The translations under genes and the position numbers were made by a program. Below the pieces are notes generated by a model. That model was given only the letters and a program-made list of their open reading frames with translations, was not told where the DNA came from and did not search any database. DNA of 64,000 bases from Polyangia bacterium (GTDB lineage: Bacteria > Myxococcota_A > Polyangia > Nannocystales > Nannocystaceae): NCBI GenBank assembly GCA_030429545.1, contig JAUIFF010000013.1:1-64000 (forward strand), read 5' to 3'. The stretch's first letter is position 1; every line of letters begins with the position of its first letter. Shown here in pieces: positions 43,093 to 53,861 of this stretch.

Positions 43093-45789
43093 GTGGAAAG
43101 CCGGATACCGGGGGAAGTTGTTGGTCCGAGTTGTCAGATTCGTCCGGTGATCGCCACAGCGCAACTCACCCCGCTGGTGACGGCGCTTCGGGCCGATCAG
43201 CATGTCGGCCAGCGGCGTGACTTTCCGTGTGGGACGCTCCTCCCCGATGGGCGGCTCGACCTGTGCAAACAAACGATCGGTCCGGCCGGTGCCGAAATAG
43301 TTGTGTCTGCACTCAAACACAGCTCCCAGGTCCGGCACCTGCTGATGGGTGCCGACCGTGTGGGTGCCAGTGGGGCGGCTGCAGTTGCGAGTTTGGTCGC
43401 CGAACGCGAGAGCTTGCAGACCGTCTACCTCGGGTGCAACGGAATAGGCCCCAAAGGAGCTCAAAGCCTGGCACAGGCACTCACAACCAATCGCTCGGTG
43501 ACCGGTTTGTGGCTCAAGCGAAACGGCATTGGGGACGAGGGGGCCGAGCACCTGGCGCAGATGCTCACGGTCAACCAGACACTGCGAACCCTGGACCTTG
43601 TCGACAACGACCTCACGGCGCGGGGGCTCTTGGCGATTGTTGCCGCGGTCGCCAAGCATCCCAGTATTCGCCACCTGTACCTGTGTGCCAACGCCCTTGG
43701 GTCCGCTGGTTGTGCGGCGCTCGAACCCATTTTGCATGCAGATACACTTGATGCGCTGTTTTTGTCGACCAACCTCATCGGCGATGAGGGGGTTGTACAG
43801 CTGTGTGCAGGGCTGCGGGCCAATCGGCGCCTGCGGGTGCTCGGCCTGAGTTCAAACGGCATCGGTCCCGCGGGTGCACGTGTGCTTGTCGACACCCTGA
43901 AAACCCATCCACAACTCGAAGTACTCGACCTGGGGTGGGCCCCTGCCACGGATATTTTGGGGGTGGCGAGCAACCGTGTTGGCGACCAGGGGGCGGCATG
44001 TCTCGCCGAATTGTTGCAGGTACACCCAACCCTGCGCGAGCTCAATCTCGCCGGCAACAATATCACCGAAGCCGTAGCCAGACAGCTCGTTGAGGCCCTG
44101 CAGCAGCCAACGCGCCTGCATAAGCTCAACCTCGGCATGCGTCTGCCACAGCCGCTTGGGGGGCAACTCGTTTCCCGCCTGTGCCGCAACGTCAGTCAGT
44201 TTCCGCGGGGCGCACGTTCGGCCCTAGAACGCGACCTGGCGGCTGTGCGCAGTGTGTATCGTTCAGCTTCGGCCGCGGCGAGCAAGGACCATCGGCCGCC
44301 TGCGAAGCCCACGGATAGTCGCCGCGAGGTCGCACCTCTCGATGAGCGTCAGCTCGCACAGGCACTCGGGTGCTCGCAGCAAGAACTCGAAACCTGTCGC
44401 CGAGTGCTTGAAAAGCTGCGAGTTCGGCGGCAATTGCTGGTTGGTGCAGGTGGCGAAATTTCACACCTCAAGTCGTTGATGATACAAATTCTCCGGACCG
44501 AGCGGAGGGGGCAACGTGGCGCCAATCAAACCCGGAAGGCCCGCAGGCACCGTGACCGCAAGCGTCTCGAGCAGACCGGACTTCGCCAGCTTCGCCGCGA
44601 GATGAGAGACTCGCAGCAGCCCGACTACGACGCCCTCGTGCACCGTTTACCCGAGGCTGCCGCTGGGGCAGGAGCCTCACTCCTGGAGCATCCGCGTCAT
44701 TGTTACATCTGCAAGCGTAGCTATCGCCAGCTACACCATTTTTACGACAGCCTGTGCCCGCCCTGTGCGGCCGAGAACTACAGCCGTCGGACCGCGACCG
44801 CCGATCTTCGTGGGCGGGTGGCACTGGTCACCGGCGGGCGCATCAAGATCGGGTACCAGGTAGTCCTCAAGTTATTGCGGGCTGGAGCCGAGGTGCACGC
44901 GACAACCCGATTTCCCCACGACGCCGCCCGTCGCTATGCCCATGAGCCCGATTTCGGCGAGTTTGCAGATCGTTTGCATTTACATCGACTCGACCTGCGG
45001 GATCTCCCATTTGTCGAGGCGTTTGCCAACCACTTGGCCAGGGCCTTGCCGCGGCTCGACATCCTGATCAACAACGCCGCCCAAACAGTCCTCAAACCTT
45101 CCGCGTTCTATGAGCACCTGCGGGCGTTTGAACAACAGCCCGTTGCTGGTTTGCCGGCGGAGCTTCGCCCCTTGGTGGCCGATCGTGCAGGAATTGAACC
45201 AGCCGCGCTGCCGGGCGCCGGGAGCTGGTTGTCAACGGTCGAGGGGGCGACCGAGTTGTTTCCCCCGGGGAGCAACGACGGGCACGGGCAACCCCTCGAC
45301 TTACGGACGCGCAACAGCTGGCGGCTGCGCGCCCACGAGGTCACCACGCCGGAGTTGCTCGAGGTTCACCTCATCAACAGTGTCGCGCCATTTTTACTGG
45401 TTTCGCGGCTTCGCCAACGGCTTGCCGACACCCCCGGCGACGCCTTTGTCGTCAATGTCTCGGCGGTCGAGGGCCAGTTTGCGCGCGGGTTCAAAAGCGT
45501 GTTTCACCCCCACACAAACATGGCGAAGGCGGGCCTAAATATGCTTACACGGACCTCTGCACGCGACTACGCCGAGGACCGGATCTTTATGAACAGCGTC
45601 GATACGGGCTGGATCACCAACGAAAACCCCTATCCGATCATCCAAAGAATGTCGGAGTCTGGGTTTGAGACACCGATCGATGAGATCGATGCAGCTGCAC
45701 GGATCTGCGACCCGATTTTCTCGGGGGTGTGTTCGGGCGAGCCGACGTTTGGTGGGTTTTTAAAGGACTACCGGGTGGTGCCCTGGTAG
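43093..45789 (+). CDS. Leucine-rich repeat / zinc-binding / short-chain dehydrogenase fusion
   Basis: An 898-residue chimera. Residues 30-355 hold about ten ribonuclease-inhibitor-type leucine-rich repeats of 28 residues (L-x-x-L-x-L-x-x-N-x-I-G-x-x-G-A), as in NLR proteins. Residues 390-530 are basic and helical. Residues 537-557 carry CYIC and CPPC, a likely zinc site. Residues 573-898 are a short-chain dehydrogenase: TGGRIKIG cofactor loop (near 580), LDLRDLPF, ILINNAAQT and VNVSAVEG. The usual catalytic Tyr of Y-x-x-x-K is absent; the segment reads HTNMAK. I know of similar Tyr-less dehydrogenases with this HPHTNMAKA stretch, so the loss may be family-wide. Start GTG at 43093. Possible role: ligand sensing coupled to NAD(P) binding; speculative. 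Confidence 0.85.
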   Translation: MESRIPGEVVGPSCQIRPVIATAQLTPLVTALRADQHVGQRRDFPCGTLLPDGRLDLCKQTIGPAGAEIVVSALKHSSQVRHLLMGADRVGASGAAAVASLVAERESLQTVYLGCNGIGPKGAQSLAQALTTNRSVTGLWLKRNGIGDEGAEHLAQMLTVNQTLRTLDLVDNDLTARGLLAIVAAVAKHPSIRHLYLCANALGSAGCAALEPILHADTLDALFLSTNLIGDEGVVQLCAGLRANRRLRVLGLSSNGIGPAGARVLVDTLKTHPQLEVLDLGWAPATDILGVASNRVGDQGAACLAELLQVHPTLRELNLAGNNITEAVARQLVEALQQPTRLHKLNLGMRLPQPLGGQLVSRLCRNVSQFPRGARSALERDLAAVRSVYRSASAAASKDHRPPAKPTDSRREVAPLDERQLAQALGCSQQELETCRRVLEKLRVRRQLLVGAGGEISHLKSLMIQILRTERRGQRGANQTRKARRHRDRKRLEQTGLRQLRREMRDSQQPDYDALVHRLPEAAAGAGASLLEHPRHCYICKRSYRQLHHFYDSLCPPCAAENYSRRTATADLRGRVALVTGGRIKIGYQVVLKLLRAGAEVHATTRFPHDAARRYAHEPDFGEFADRLHLHRLDLRDLPFVEAFANHLARALPRLDILINNAAQTVLKPSAFYEHLRAFEQQPVAGLPAELRPLVADRAGIEPAALPGAGSWLSTVEGATELFPPGSNDGHGQPLDLRTRNSWRLRAHEVTTPELLEVHLINSVAPFLLVSRLRQRLADTPGDAFVVNVSAVEGQFARGFKSVFHPHTNMAKAGLNMLTRTSARDYAEDRIFMNSVDTGWITNENPYPIIQRMSESGFETPIDEIDAAARICDPIFSGVCSGEPTFGGFLKDYRVVPW

Positions 45790-45793
45790 TCGG

Positions 45794-48067
<2,274 letters not shown>

Positions 48068-48231
48068 AGGCGATCAAATGACAAACGAGCGCAACATCGG
48101 CAAGGGTTGAACACGCCGAAATTTGTGTCTCACCACGGCAAAAGAACCGGAGGGCGGTGCGTAGGGTTGCCACTGGCTCTAGCAGGGTGGCATCTGCGAT
48201 TGTTGCTGGTCAGATGTTCCTGATGCAATTG

Positions 48232-48263
48232 TGCAAATACAACAAAGTCTGTATGCATCTACA
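48232..48263. repeat. Paired TGYANNTRCA palindromes in an intergenic region
   Basis: TGCAAATACA at 48232-48241 and TGCATCTACA at 48254-48263 lie 22 bases apart, centre to centre, about two helical turns. They sit in the 206-base gap between the hybrid kinase promoter and the end of the peptidase gene. The rest of that gap shows no other structure. Confidence 0.7.
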
Positions 48264-48273
48264 ACGCTTCTGT

Positions 48274-50616
48274 TCAGTGATGTCGCCAATACCCCTGCAA
48301 AAACGCGATCCTTCGTTGCCAGCGCTGTTCGACCAAGCGATGCCCGCTATGGCGGTTTGGTTGACGGCTGAGGGTCTCCAGAACTGCCAGGGCATCGGCA
48401 AATCCCTGTTGGCGGACATGGGCCTCAACCAGCGCAAGCCTGGCTGCACGGACCAATTCGGGGCTTGGTAGTGAAGTGTCTTGCGTTGTCGGATGAAGGC
48501 TGCGCTGTAAGTAGTGTTGCGCCCGTTTGCCGTCGTAGATGTTGAGCAACTGACGGCCCACGAGGTAGTCGGACAGGGCCTGATAACCAGGTACGTCGGC
48601 GATTTGGTGAGCTGCGTCAAGACGGCGTACGGCACGCGTGAGTTTCCCAGATAGGAGATCAAATGGGGCAAAGTAGGCTGCGACGGCCGGCGCCAGCGTG
48701 GGGTCGTGGGCCGCGAGATGTTTGATTTGGAGAATTCGGGTGCGGGCCTCGCTGATATGGCGGGCCAGTGCAGATGTATAGGCACTTTTTGCAGCCGCAT
48801 AATCTCCTTGAACAAGGGCGAGGTCGCCTAGGCGCTCGTCGACAAGCCCTAGCAGGGTGTCGCTGAGTTCGGGCAGGGTTTTGAGGCTCTCAAGGGTTTT
48901 ACTAGACGGTGCATATGCCCCATTGGCAGCCTCGGCAAATGCCAACCTGAGGTGGTTTTGTGGCTTCTCCGGCTCGATCACACACAGCTCTTGCAGGAGT
49001 TTGACCCCGCGTTCGAGTTGTCCACGGGTTTGGGCTCGGGTTGCCTCGGCGATCAGGTTTGCCGCACGGTGGGCACAGGGGCGGGCAAAGATCGGGCGCC
49101 GGCGAAAACGTTCGCGTTGGGCTTCGATGTCGCGTTCGTCGAGGGGCCGCGAGCGCAAAAACGCAATCCACTGCTGTTCGAGTTGGGCCAGCGGGATGCC
49201 GTAGACCGCCTGAAAATCGCCAGCCGTTGCATAGGCACCAATCACCCCGTCGATTCCCCGGGTTTCGAGCAGCCACAGGCAAAATGAGCCGGCCGCGGTG
49301 TAGGCCGGACGCGAGGCCTTGCCCCAAAAGCCAACGCCCATTATCCCAGCGAGTGCCGGGCGTTTCTCGATGCGGTCGAGGACCGCTGCCTGGTCGTGGA
49401 GGTCGAGGCGGTCGTTGGCCCGGGGGGCGAGGGCGGTGGCGAACCCCTCCACGAGGGCAAGGTTGACCTTGAGACCGCCATCGATCGTACCCGAAACGCC
49501 AAAGATTCGGTCGCCGACGGTGTAGGAAAATGCATGTGCAAGTTCGTGTTGAAGCACGCGGTGCGGGTAGGGGGCATGATTGAGGTAGATATGCCCGCGC
49601 CACGGCGGGGCAACCTCAGTGCGGCCAGCCCCGAGCCAGTAACGTTTTTGCTCGGGCGACGAAAACACAAAGCTGTGAATCGGAGTGGCCGGTTCGCGGC
49701 CGAGCGTGGAGCTCAACTCGGACCAGGCAAACTCGTGCTCCGCAGCAACGTGGTCAATATCCCTGGCTGTCGGCGAATTGGGCGGGTAGTGAATCACAAA
49801 GTGTTCGGTGGTCCGTGTACCAGCAAGAACCTCCGAGAGGCTCTCAGTTGTGGCCGTAAACGCAAGGCTCGGAGCCCGCCAGCCGATCACGCAGGTTGTG
49901 ACACAGGTGGACAACGCCAACAGTGCGACCCAAGGGTGCCGCCGCAGCCGTCGGCTCCACGGCATTGCCAGCGACGCCAAAAAGAACGTCGAGAGTGCCG
50001 CCGTAAGACCCACCAGGTTGTACCCACGGTAGAGGAGGTAGCGGCGGTTGATCGAGATTGCCTCGTCGTACAGCGGACCGGAGAAGTAGCCCCAAAATGG
50101 ATCGAGTGCGAACACAACCGGGTCGTGGTACAGGCGCCATAGACTCACGCCGAGACAGGCAAATATAGGTGTATAGCCAATTGTTAACTGCCACGAGCGG
50201 TGGCGTGCCAACAGCCCACCCCAGATGCCACAGGCCCATCCCAAAACGGCACTCAGCCCCGGGCCCAAGGCGAAAAACGCCAGGCCCTGTATGGGGTCAC
50301 AATTGGGTTGCCAGGCAAGCGCAATCAGCAGGGTGGCAAGTGAGATGGCGAGCAGCCAGCAGACCTCGGCGATCCCCCGGCGCGCGAGCTCGCCGAGAAG
50401 GTGCCCGGAGGCTGGGGGCGTGGTCGCTAGCGTGCGCACCCCGTCGACCCCTACGGCGACCCCCAAAAGTGCCATGGGGGCCGTGAGTGCAAGGCTGTTT
50501 TCGTACCCCGGGGTGCCGATGAGTGGCCACGGGGTGAGGGCCGCAGTCAGCAGCAAACTGATCCAGGGTCGGCGCAAACGCGGATCGCGAAGATGTTGTC
50601 GCAAACGGGTGTTCAC
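48274..50616 (-). CDS. Polytopic membrane gluzincin-type metallopeptidase with helical-repeat tail
   Basis: About 780 residues. GTG at 50616 is chosen since the upstream extension would overlap thrC. Residues 15-260 contain about seven membrane helices. Residues 275-450 are an extracytoplasmic peptidase_MA-like domain: HELAHAF (H-E-x-x-H, near 356) with the third ligand Glu in LVEGFATAL about 33 residues later, the gluzincin arrangement. The last 270 residues are helical and look like TPR repeats (for example AKSAYTSALARHISEA). A membrane-tethered protease with a protein-binding tail is likely. Its promoter lies in the 30-base gap shared with thrC. Confidence 0.82.
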   Translation of the reverse strand: MNTRLRQHLRDPRLRRPWISLLLTAALTPWPLIGTPGYENSLALTAPMALLGVAVGVDGVRTLATTPPASGHLLGELARRGIAEVCWLLAISLATLLIALAWQPNCDPIQGLAFFALGPGLSAVLGWACGIWGGLLARHRSWQLTIGYTPIFACLGVSLWRLYHDPVVFALDPFWGYFSGPLYDEAISINRRYLLYRGYNLVGLTAALSTFFLASLAMPWSRRLRRHPWVALLALSTCVTTCVIGWRAPSLAFTATTESLSEVLAGTRTTEHFVIHYPPNSPTARDIDHVAAEHEFAWSELSSTLGREPATPIHSFVFSSPEQKRYWLGAGRTEVAPPWRGHIYLNHAPYPHRVLQHELAHAFSYTVGDRIFGVSGTIDGGLKVNLALVEGFATALAPRANDRLDLHDQAAVLDRIEKRPALAGIMGVGFWGKASRPAYTAAGSFCLWLLETRGIDGVIGAYATAGDFQAVYGIPLAQLEQQWIAFLRSRPLDERDIEAQRERFRRRPIFARPCAHRAANLIAEATRAQTRGQLERGVKLLQELCVIEPEKPQNHLRLAFAEAANGAYAPSSKTLESLKTLPELSDTLLGLVDERLGDLALVQGDYAAAKSAYTSALARHISEARTRILQIKHLAAHDPTLAPAVAAYFAPFDLLSGKLTRAVRRLDAAHQIADVPGYQALSDYLVGRQLLNIYDGKRAQHYLQRSLHPTTQDTSLPSPELVRAARLALVEAHVRQQGFADALAVLETLSRQPNRHSGHRLVEQRWQRRIAFLQGYWRHH

Positions 50617-50646
50617 AGGTTTCCAGGCGCAGTATAGATCGGGTCG

Positions 50647-52017
50647 ATGCCCGCCCAAGCATGGTTTCAAAGTGTCGCCGGTAGCCCGGACCGCTACCCC
50701 CTCGATCAGGTGATCTACCGCTGTCCCCGGGATGGTGCACTCCTCGAGGTTGTCCACGATATCGAGGCCTGGCGGGAGCGTTCGCCACAGCAATGGCGGG
50801 ACTTGTTCGACGCCCGGGCAGGGCGCTCGCCGTGGCCCTACCGCAGTGGTGTGTGGAGCCGCCACGAGTGGGTCGCACCCCATGTCGACCCAAAAAATAT
50901 CGTTTCGCTCGGCGAGGGGAACTCACATTTATTGCCGGTACAACGATATGCCAAGGAGCTCGGGCTCGCAGACCTGTGGGTCAAGCAATGCGGGACCAGC
51001 CACACGGGTTCGTTCAAAGACCTGGGTATGACGGTGCTGGTGTCGTGCGTCAACCAGATGATCGCCCAGGGACAGTCGATTCGGGCGGTGGCCTGTGCTT
51101 CGACAGGTGATACCTCGGCCGCCCTCGCGGCCTATGGAGCAGCTGCGGGTATTCCCGTGATCGTGCTGTTGCCCCGCGGAAAGATCACGGCGGCCCAGCT
51201 GACCCAGCCGATTGCCAACGGGGCGTTGGTGTGCAGCCTCGACACCGACTTTGACGGGTGCATGCGGGTGGTCCAGCAGCTTACCCAAGATCCCCACTTG
51301 TACCTCGCCAACTCGATGAACAGCCTGCGGGTCGAGGGCCAAAAAACAATCGCCAGTGAAATCGTCCAGCAGCTCGACTGGCAGGTGCCCGACTGGATTT
51401 TGGTGCCGGGTGGCAACCTTGGCAATGTCTCGGCGATCGCCAAGGGACTGTTGGAGATGCAAGCTGTCGGGGTGATCGAGCGGGTGCCCCGGTTGGTCTG
51501 TTGCCAGGCCGAAAATGCGAACCCGTTGTACCGTGCCTACCAACGCGCGCGTGCTGCCGGGCGTGATTTGCAAGTACAAGATTTTGAGCCAGTTGTCGCC
51601 CAAACAACCCAGGCGTCGGCGATCCAAATCGGTGCACCGGTGTCGCTACCCAAGGCCGTCAAGGCTGTGGTCGCGTGCCGTGGTGTTGTCGCCCAGGCCA
51701 GCGAACAACAGCTCGCCGATGCGGCCGCCCGTGCCGATCGCTACGGGCTATTTACGTGCCCCCACACCGGGGTGGCACTCGCCTGTTTGGAGCAACTTGT
51801 GGCCGACAAAACCATCGCTGAAGGGGCGCGGGTTGTGGTTGTCTCGACCGCCCACGGGCTCAAGTTTTCGGAGTTCAAGGCCGGCTATCACCGCGGTGGT
51901 GGACCCGTGACAGGTGTGTATGCAAATAAGCCGATCGAGCTCGGAAGCGAGCCAAAGGCAGTGGTCGAGGCGATTCACCGGGTGCTCGACAAGCAATCCT
52001 CGGGAGCTGCGTTGTGA
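50647..52017 (+). CDS. thrC: Threonine synthase
   Basis: A 456-residue PLP enzyme converting O-phosphohomoserine to threonine. It carries CPRDGALLEV early, the PLP-binding Lys in HTGSFKDLGM (near residue 124), a GDTSAALAAYG phosphate-binding loop region, and LVPGGNLGNVSAI. The length and motifs match the long class of threonine synthase. ATG at 50647. The following lipoprotein gene overlaps its stop by four bases (GTGA), so the two are translationally coupled. Confidence 0.95.
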   Translation: MPAQAWFQSVAGSPDRYPLDQVIYRCPRDGALLEVVHDIEAWRERSPQQWRDLFDARAGRSPWPYRSGVWSRHEWVAPHVDPKNIVSLGEGNSHLLPVQRYAKELGLADLWVKQCGTSHTGSFKDLGMTVLVSCVNQMIAQGQSIRAVACASTGDTSAALAAYGAAAGIPVIVLLPRGKITAAQLTQPIANGALVCSLDTDFDGCMRVVQQLTQDPHLYLANSMNSLRVEGQKTIASEIVQQLDWQVPDWILVPGGNLGNVSAIAKGLLEMQAVGVIERVPRLVCCQAENANPLYRAYQRARAAGRDLQVQDFEPVVAQTTQASAIQIGAPVSLPKAVKAVVACRGVVAQASEQQLADAAARADRYGLFTCPHTGVALACLEQLVADKTIAEGARVVVVSTAHGLKFSEFKAGYHRGGGPVTGVYANKPIELGSEPKAVVEAIHRVLDKQSSGAAL

Positions 52018-52766
52018 CGCGACTCCGGGCTTTCGCCAGGCTCGCTGCTCTTGCCCCGCTCTATTTGTGTGTACAACTTAATGGGTGCCGCGGGCAAACG
52101 CCCGCCCCAACAAATCCCACCGACACAGCTCCACTGGCCGCGAGTGAGCCTCGACAGCCAGCGCAGGTTGCCGAGGAGAAACCAACTGAGCAGCCTGTAA
52201 CCGAGCCAGACTCACGGGCGAGCGATTCTCCAGAGTCAGACCCAGAGTCAGTGCCAGTTGACAATGGGTCTGAGCCGCCAAAGCAGGTTCTAGAGGTCAG
52301 TTTGGTGGGTCAAGCTGGAGGAGACTCGCCTCCGGTGGCGGATGTGCTGCCCGACTGTGGGTGGGTGCCATCCGGTCCGACCAATCGAGATACTGTTTAC
52401 CGGGGTTTTCACGCGGGTTGTGGCCTGGCTCCCGAGGGCCCGGATGCGTGGAAGTCGATTGTCGAAGTCCATGTGCTTGGGCTCGAGCTGCGGGCGAAGG
52501 CATCGACCGCGTACGTGGTGTTTTTGGATGCCGAAAAACGTCGAGTGCTTCCAGACGGTCGCCGCGTGACCTACGAGATGGAATTTCGAGCGAGGCGCAA
52601 GGGCAAGATCAAGCTCGCAACGGGGCAACAACGCGACGGTGTCTACAAGCTCAAGTTGCCCGGCAACCGCCCATCGAAGCCCTGCACGATGCATCTGTTT
52701 GTGCGGATCGACAACGGCAGCGACATGGTCGAGGAGTGGCTCGACGACTGGCAGCACCTGTGTTGA
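52014..52766 (+). CDS. Lipoprotein of unknown function
   Basis: A 250-residue lipoprotein with GTG start overlapping the thrC stop. Lipobox QLNGC lies at about residues 21-25. A Pro/Glu/Ser/Asp spacer (about 30-95) leads to a C-terminal domain of about 140 residues with four Cys and a basic KGKIKLATG stretch. No family recognised. The coupling to thrC probably reflects compact packing, as no link to threonine synthesis is apparent. Confidence 0.78.
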   Translation: MTRLRAFARLAALAPLYLCVQLNGCRGQTPAPTNPTDTAPLAASEPRQPAQVAEEKPTEQPVTEPDSRASDSPESDPESVPVDNGSEPPKQVLEVSLVGQAGGDSPPVADVLPDCGWVPSGPTNRDTVYRGFHAGCGLAPEGPDAWKSIVEVHVLGLELRAKASTAYVVFLDAEKRRVLPDGRRVTYEMEFRARRKGKIKLATGQQRDGVYKLKLPGNRPSKPCTMHLFVRIDNGSDMVEEWLDDWQHLC

Positions 52767-52815
52767 AAACCAGCCGCCAAGATTTGTGTATGCATGTTTG
52801 GCATGAGCCCGTACC

Positions 52816-53622
52816 ATGCTCACCATGCGTGTACGTGCGATTTTAGCTGCTCTAGAAACCATTGCGCCGCTGCGCCTTGCCGAGTCGTGGGACAAGGTTG
52901 GTCTCCATGTCGGTAGCCCCAATACCAAGGTCCGCCGCGGGCTCGTTTGCATTGACCTCACGCAGGCGGTGATGGACGAGGCCCTGGCCGCCAAAGCGGA
53001 GATGATCATCGCCTACCATCCCCCGATCTTTCGCGGGTTGATGCGGTTGACCGATGCGACCTGGAAAGAACGCCTGTTGGTCACGGCGGTGCGCCGGCGG
53101 ATGGCGATCTACAGCCCACACACCGCACTCGATGCCGCTGCCGACGGTGTCAACGACTGGTTGTGTCAGGGGATGGGCAAGGCCAAGGTCGAGCCCATGG
53201 TGGCAAACCTCGAGATCGCCGGGGCTGGTTCGGGCCGCATTGTCACGCTTCAACGACCAGTGAGCCTCAAAACTGTCGCCCTGCGGATTAAGCAGCGGCT
53301 AGGGGTTGGTCACTTGACCGTGTCCACGCCGCTGGGTGTATCTGCAACGAAAGCCAAGATCGCAACCATCGGGGTGTGTGTTGGCGCGGGTGGAGGGTTG
53401 TTTGCCGAACAGCGCCCCAAGGTCGACCTGTTGGTCACCGGCGAAATGCGCCACCACGATATTCTCGATGCGACGTGCCGCGGACAGTCGGTGATTTTGG
53501 CGGGCCACAGCGAAACCGAACGGCCCTATCTCCCGCATTACTGCGAGCGACTCAAAACGGTGATACCGGGGGTTGATTGGCGTGTAAGCCGGGCTGACCG
53601 CTCGCCAATGACGTTCGTTTAG
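52816..53622 (+). CDS. Nif3-like dinuclear metal centre protein (YbgI/GTP cyclohydrolase I type 2 family)
   Basis: A 268-residue NIF3-family protein. Metal ligands visible are IIAYHPPIF (His near residue 60), IYSPHTALDA (His and Asp near 98-102), GEMRHHD (Glu and His near 212-216) and a terminal GHSETER (His and Glu near 235). E. coli YbgI has a toroidal hexamer with a two-metal site; its physiological substrate is still unclear. Starts at 52816 and 52825 are both possible. A TGYANNTRCA site lies at 53337. The gene converges on recN. Confidence 0.88.
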   Translation: MLTMRVRAILAALETIAPLRLAESWDKVGLHVGSPNTKVRRGLVCIDLTQAVMDEALAAKAEMIIAYHPPIFRGLMRLTDATWKERLLVTAVRRRMAIYSPHTALDAAADGVNDWLCQGMGKAKVEPMVANLEIAGAGSGRIVTLQRPVSLKTVALRIKQRLGVGHLTVSTPLGVSATKAKIATIGVCVGAGGGLFAEQRPKVDLLVTGEMRHHDILDATCRGQSVILAGHSETERPYLPHYCERLKTVIPGVDWRVSRADRSPMTFV

Positions 53623-53692
53623 TCTGGTTCGGCTTGTCCGGTGACCACTCCGAGTCTCGGGGAGCACGGCTCCTCAAGGTGTTAGTCGCGAG

Positions 53693-53757
53693 GCGGGGGT
53701 TGTTTTGTTGGCGCTGCGGATTCTCGGGGCCTCCGGTCGACGCGCGGGAACCCCCGC
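53693..53757. other. Inverted repeat between convergent genes
   Basis: GCGGGGGTT (53693-53701) and AACCCCCGC (53749-53757) are perfect 9-bp inverted repeats 47 bases apart, in the 239-base gap between the convergent Nif3-like and recN genes. There is no T run, so termination would not be the classic intrinsic type. The rest of the gap holds nothing I recognise. Confidence 0.35.
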
Positions 53758-53861
53758 GTCACCGGCTCAACTGCCAGGCTGTTTGTCGTGGTCGGGGTAT
53801 TCGAGTTGTGGCCGCTGCTACGTCACGATCTCCGCCTACGATGCCTAGGTAGCGCAGCAGG

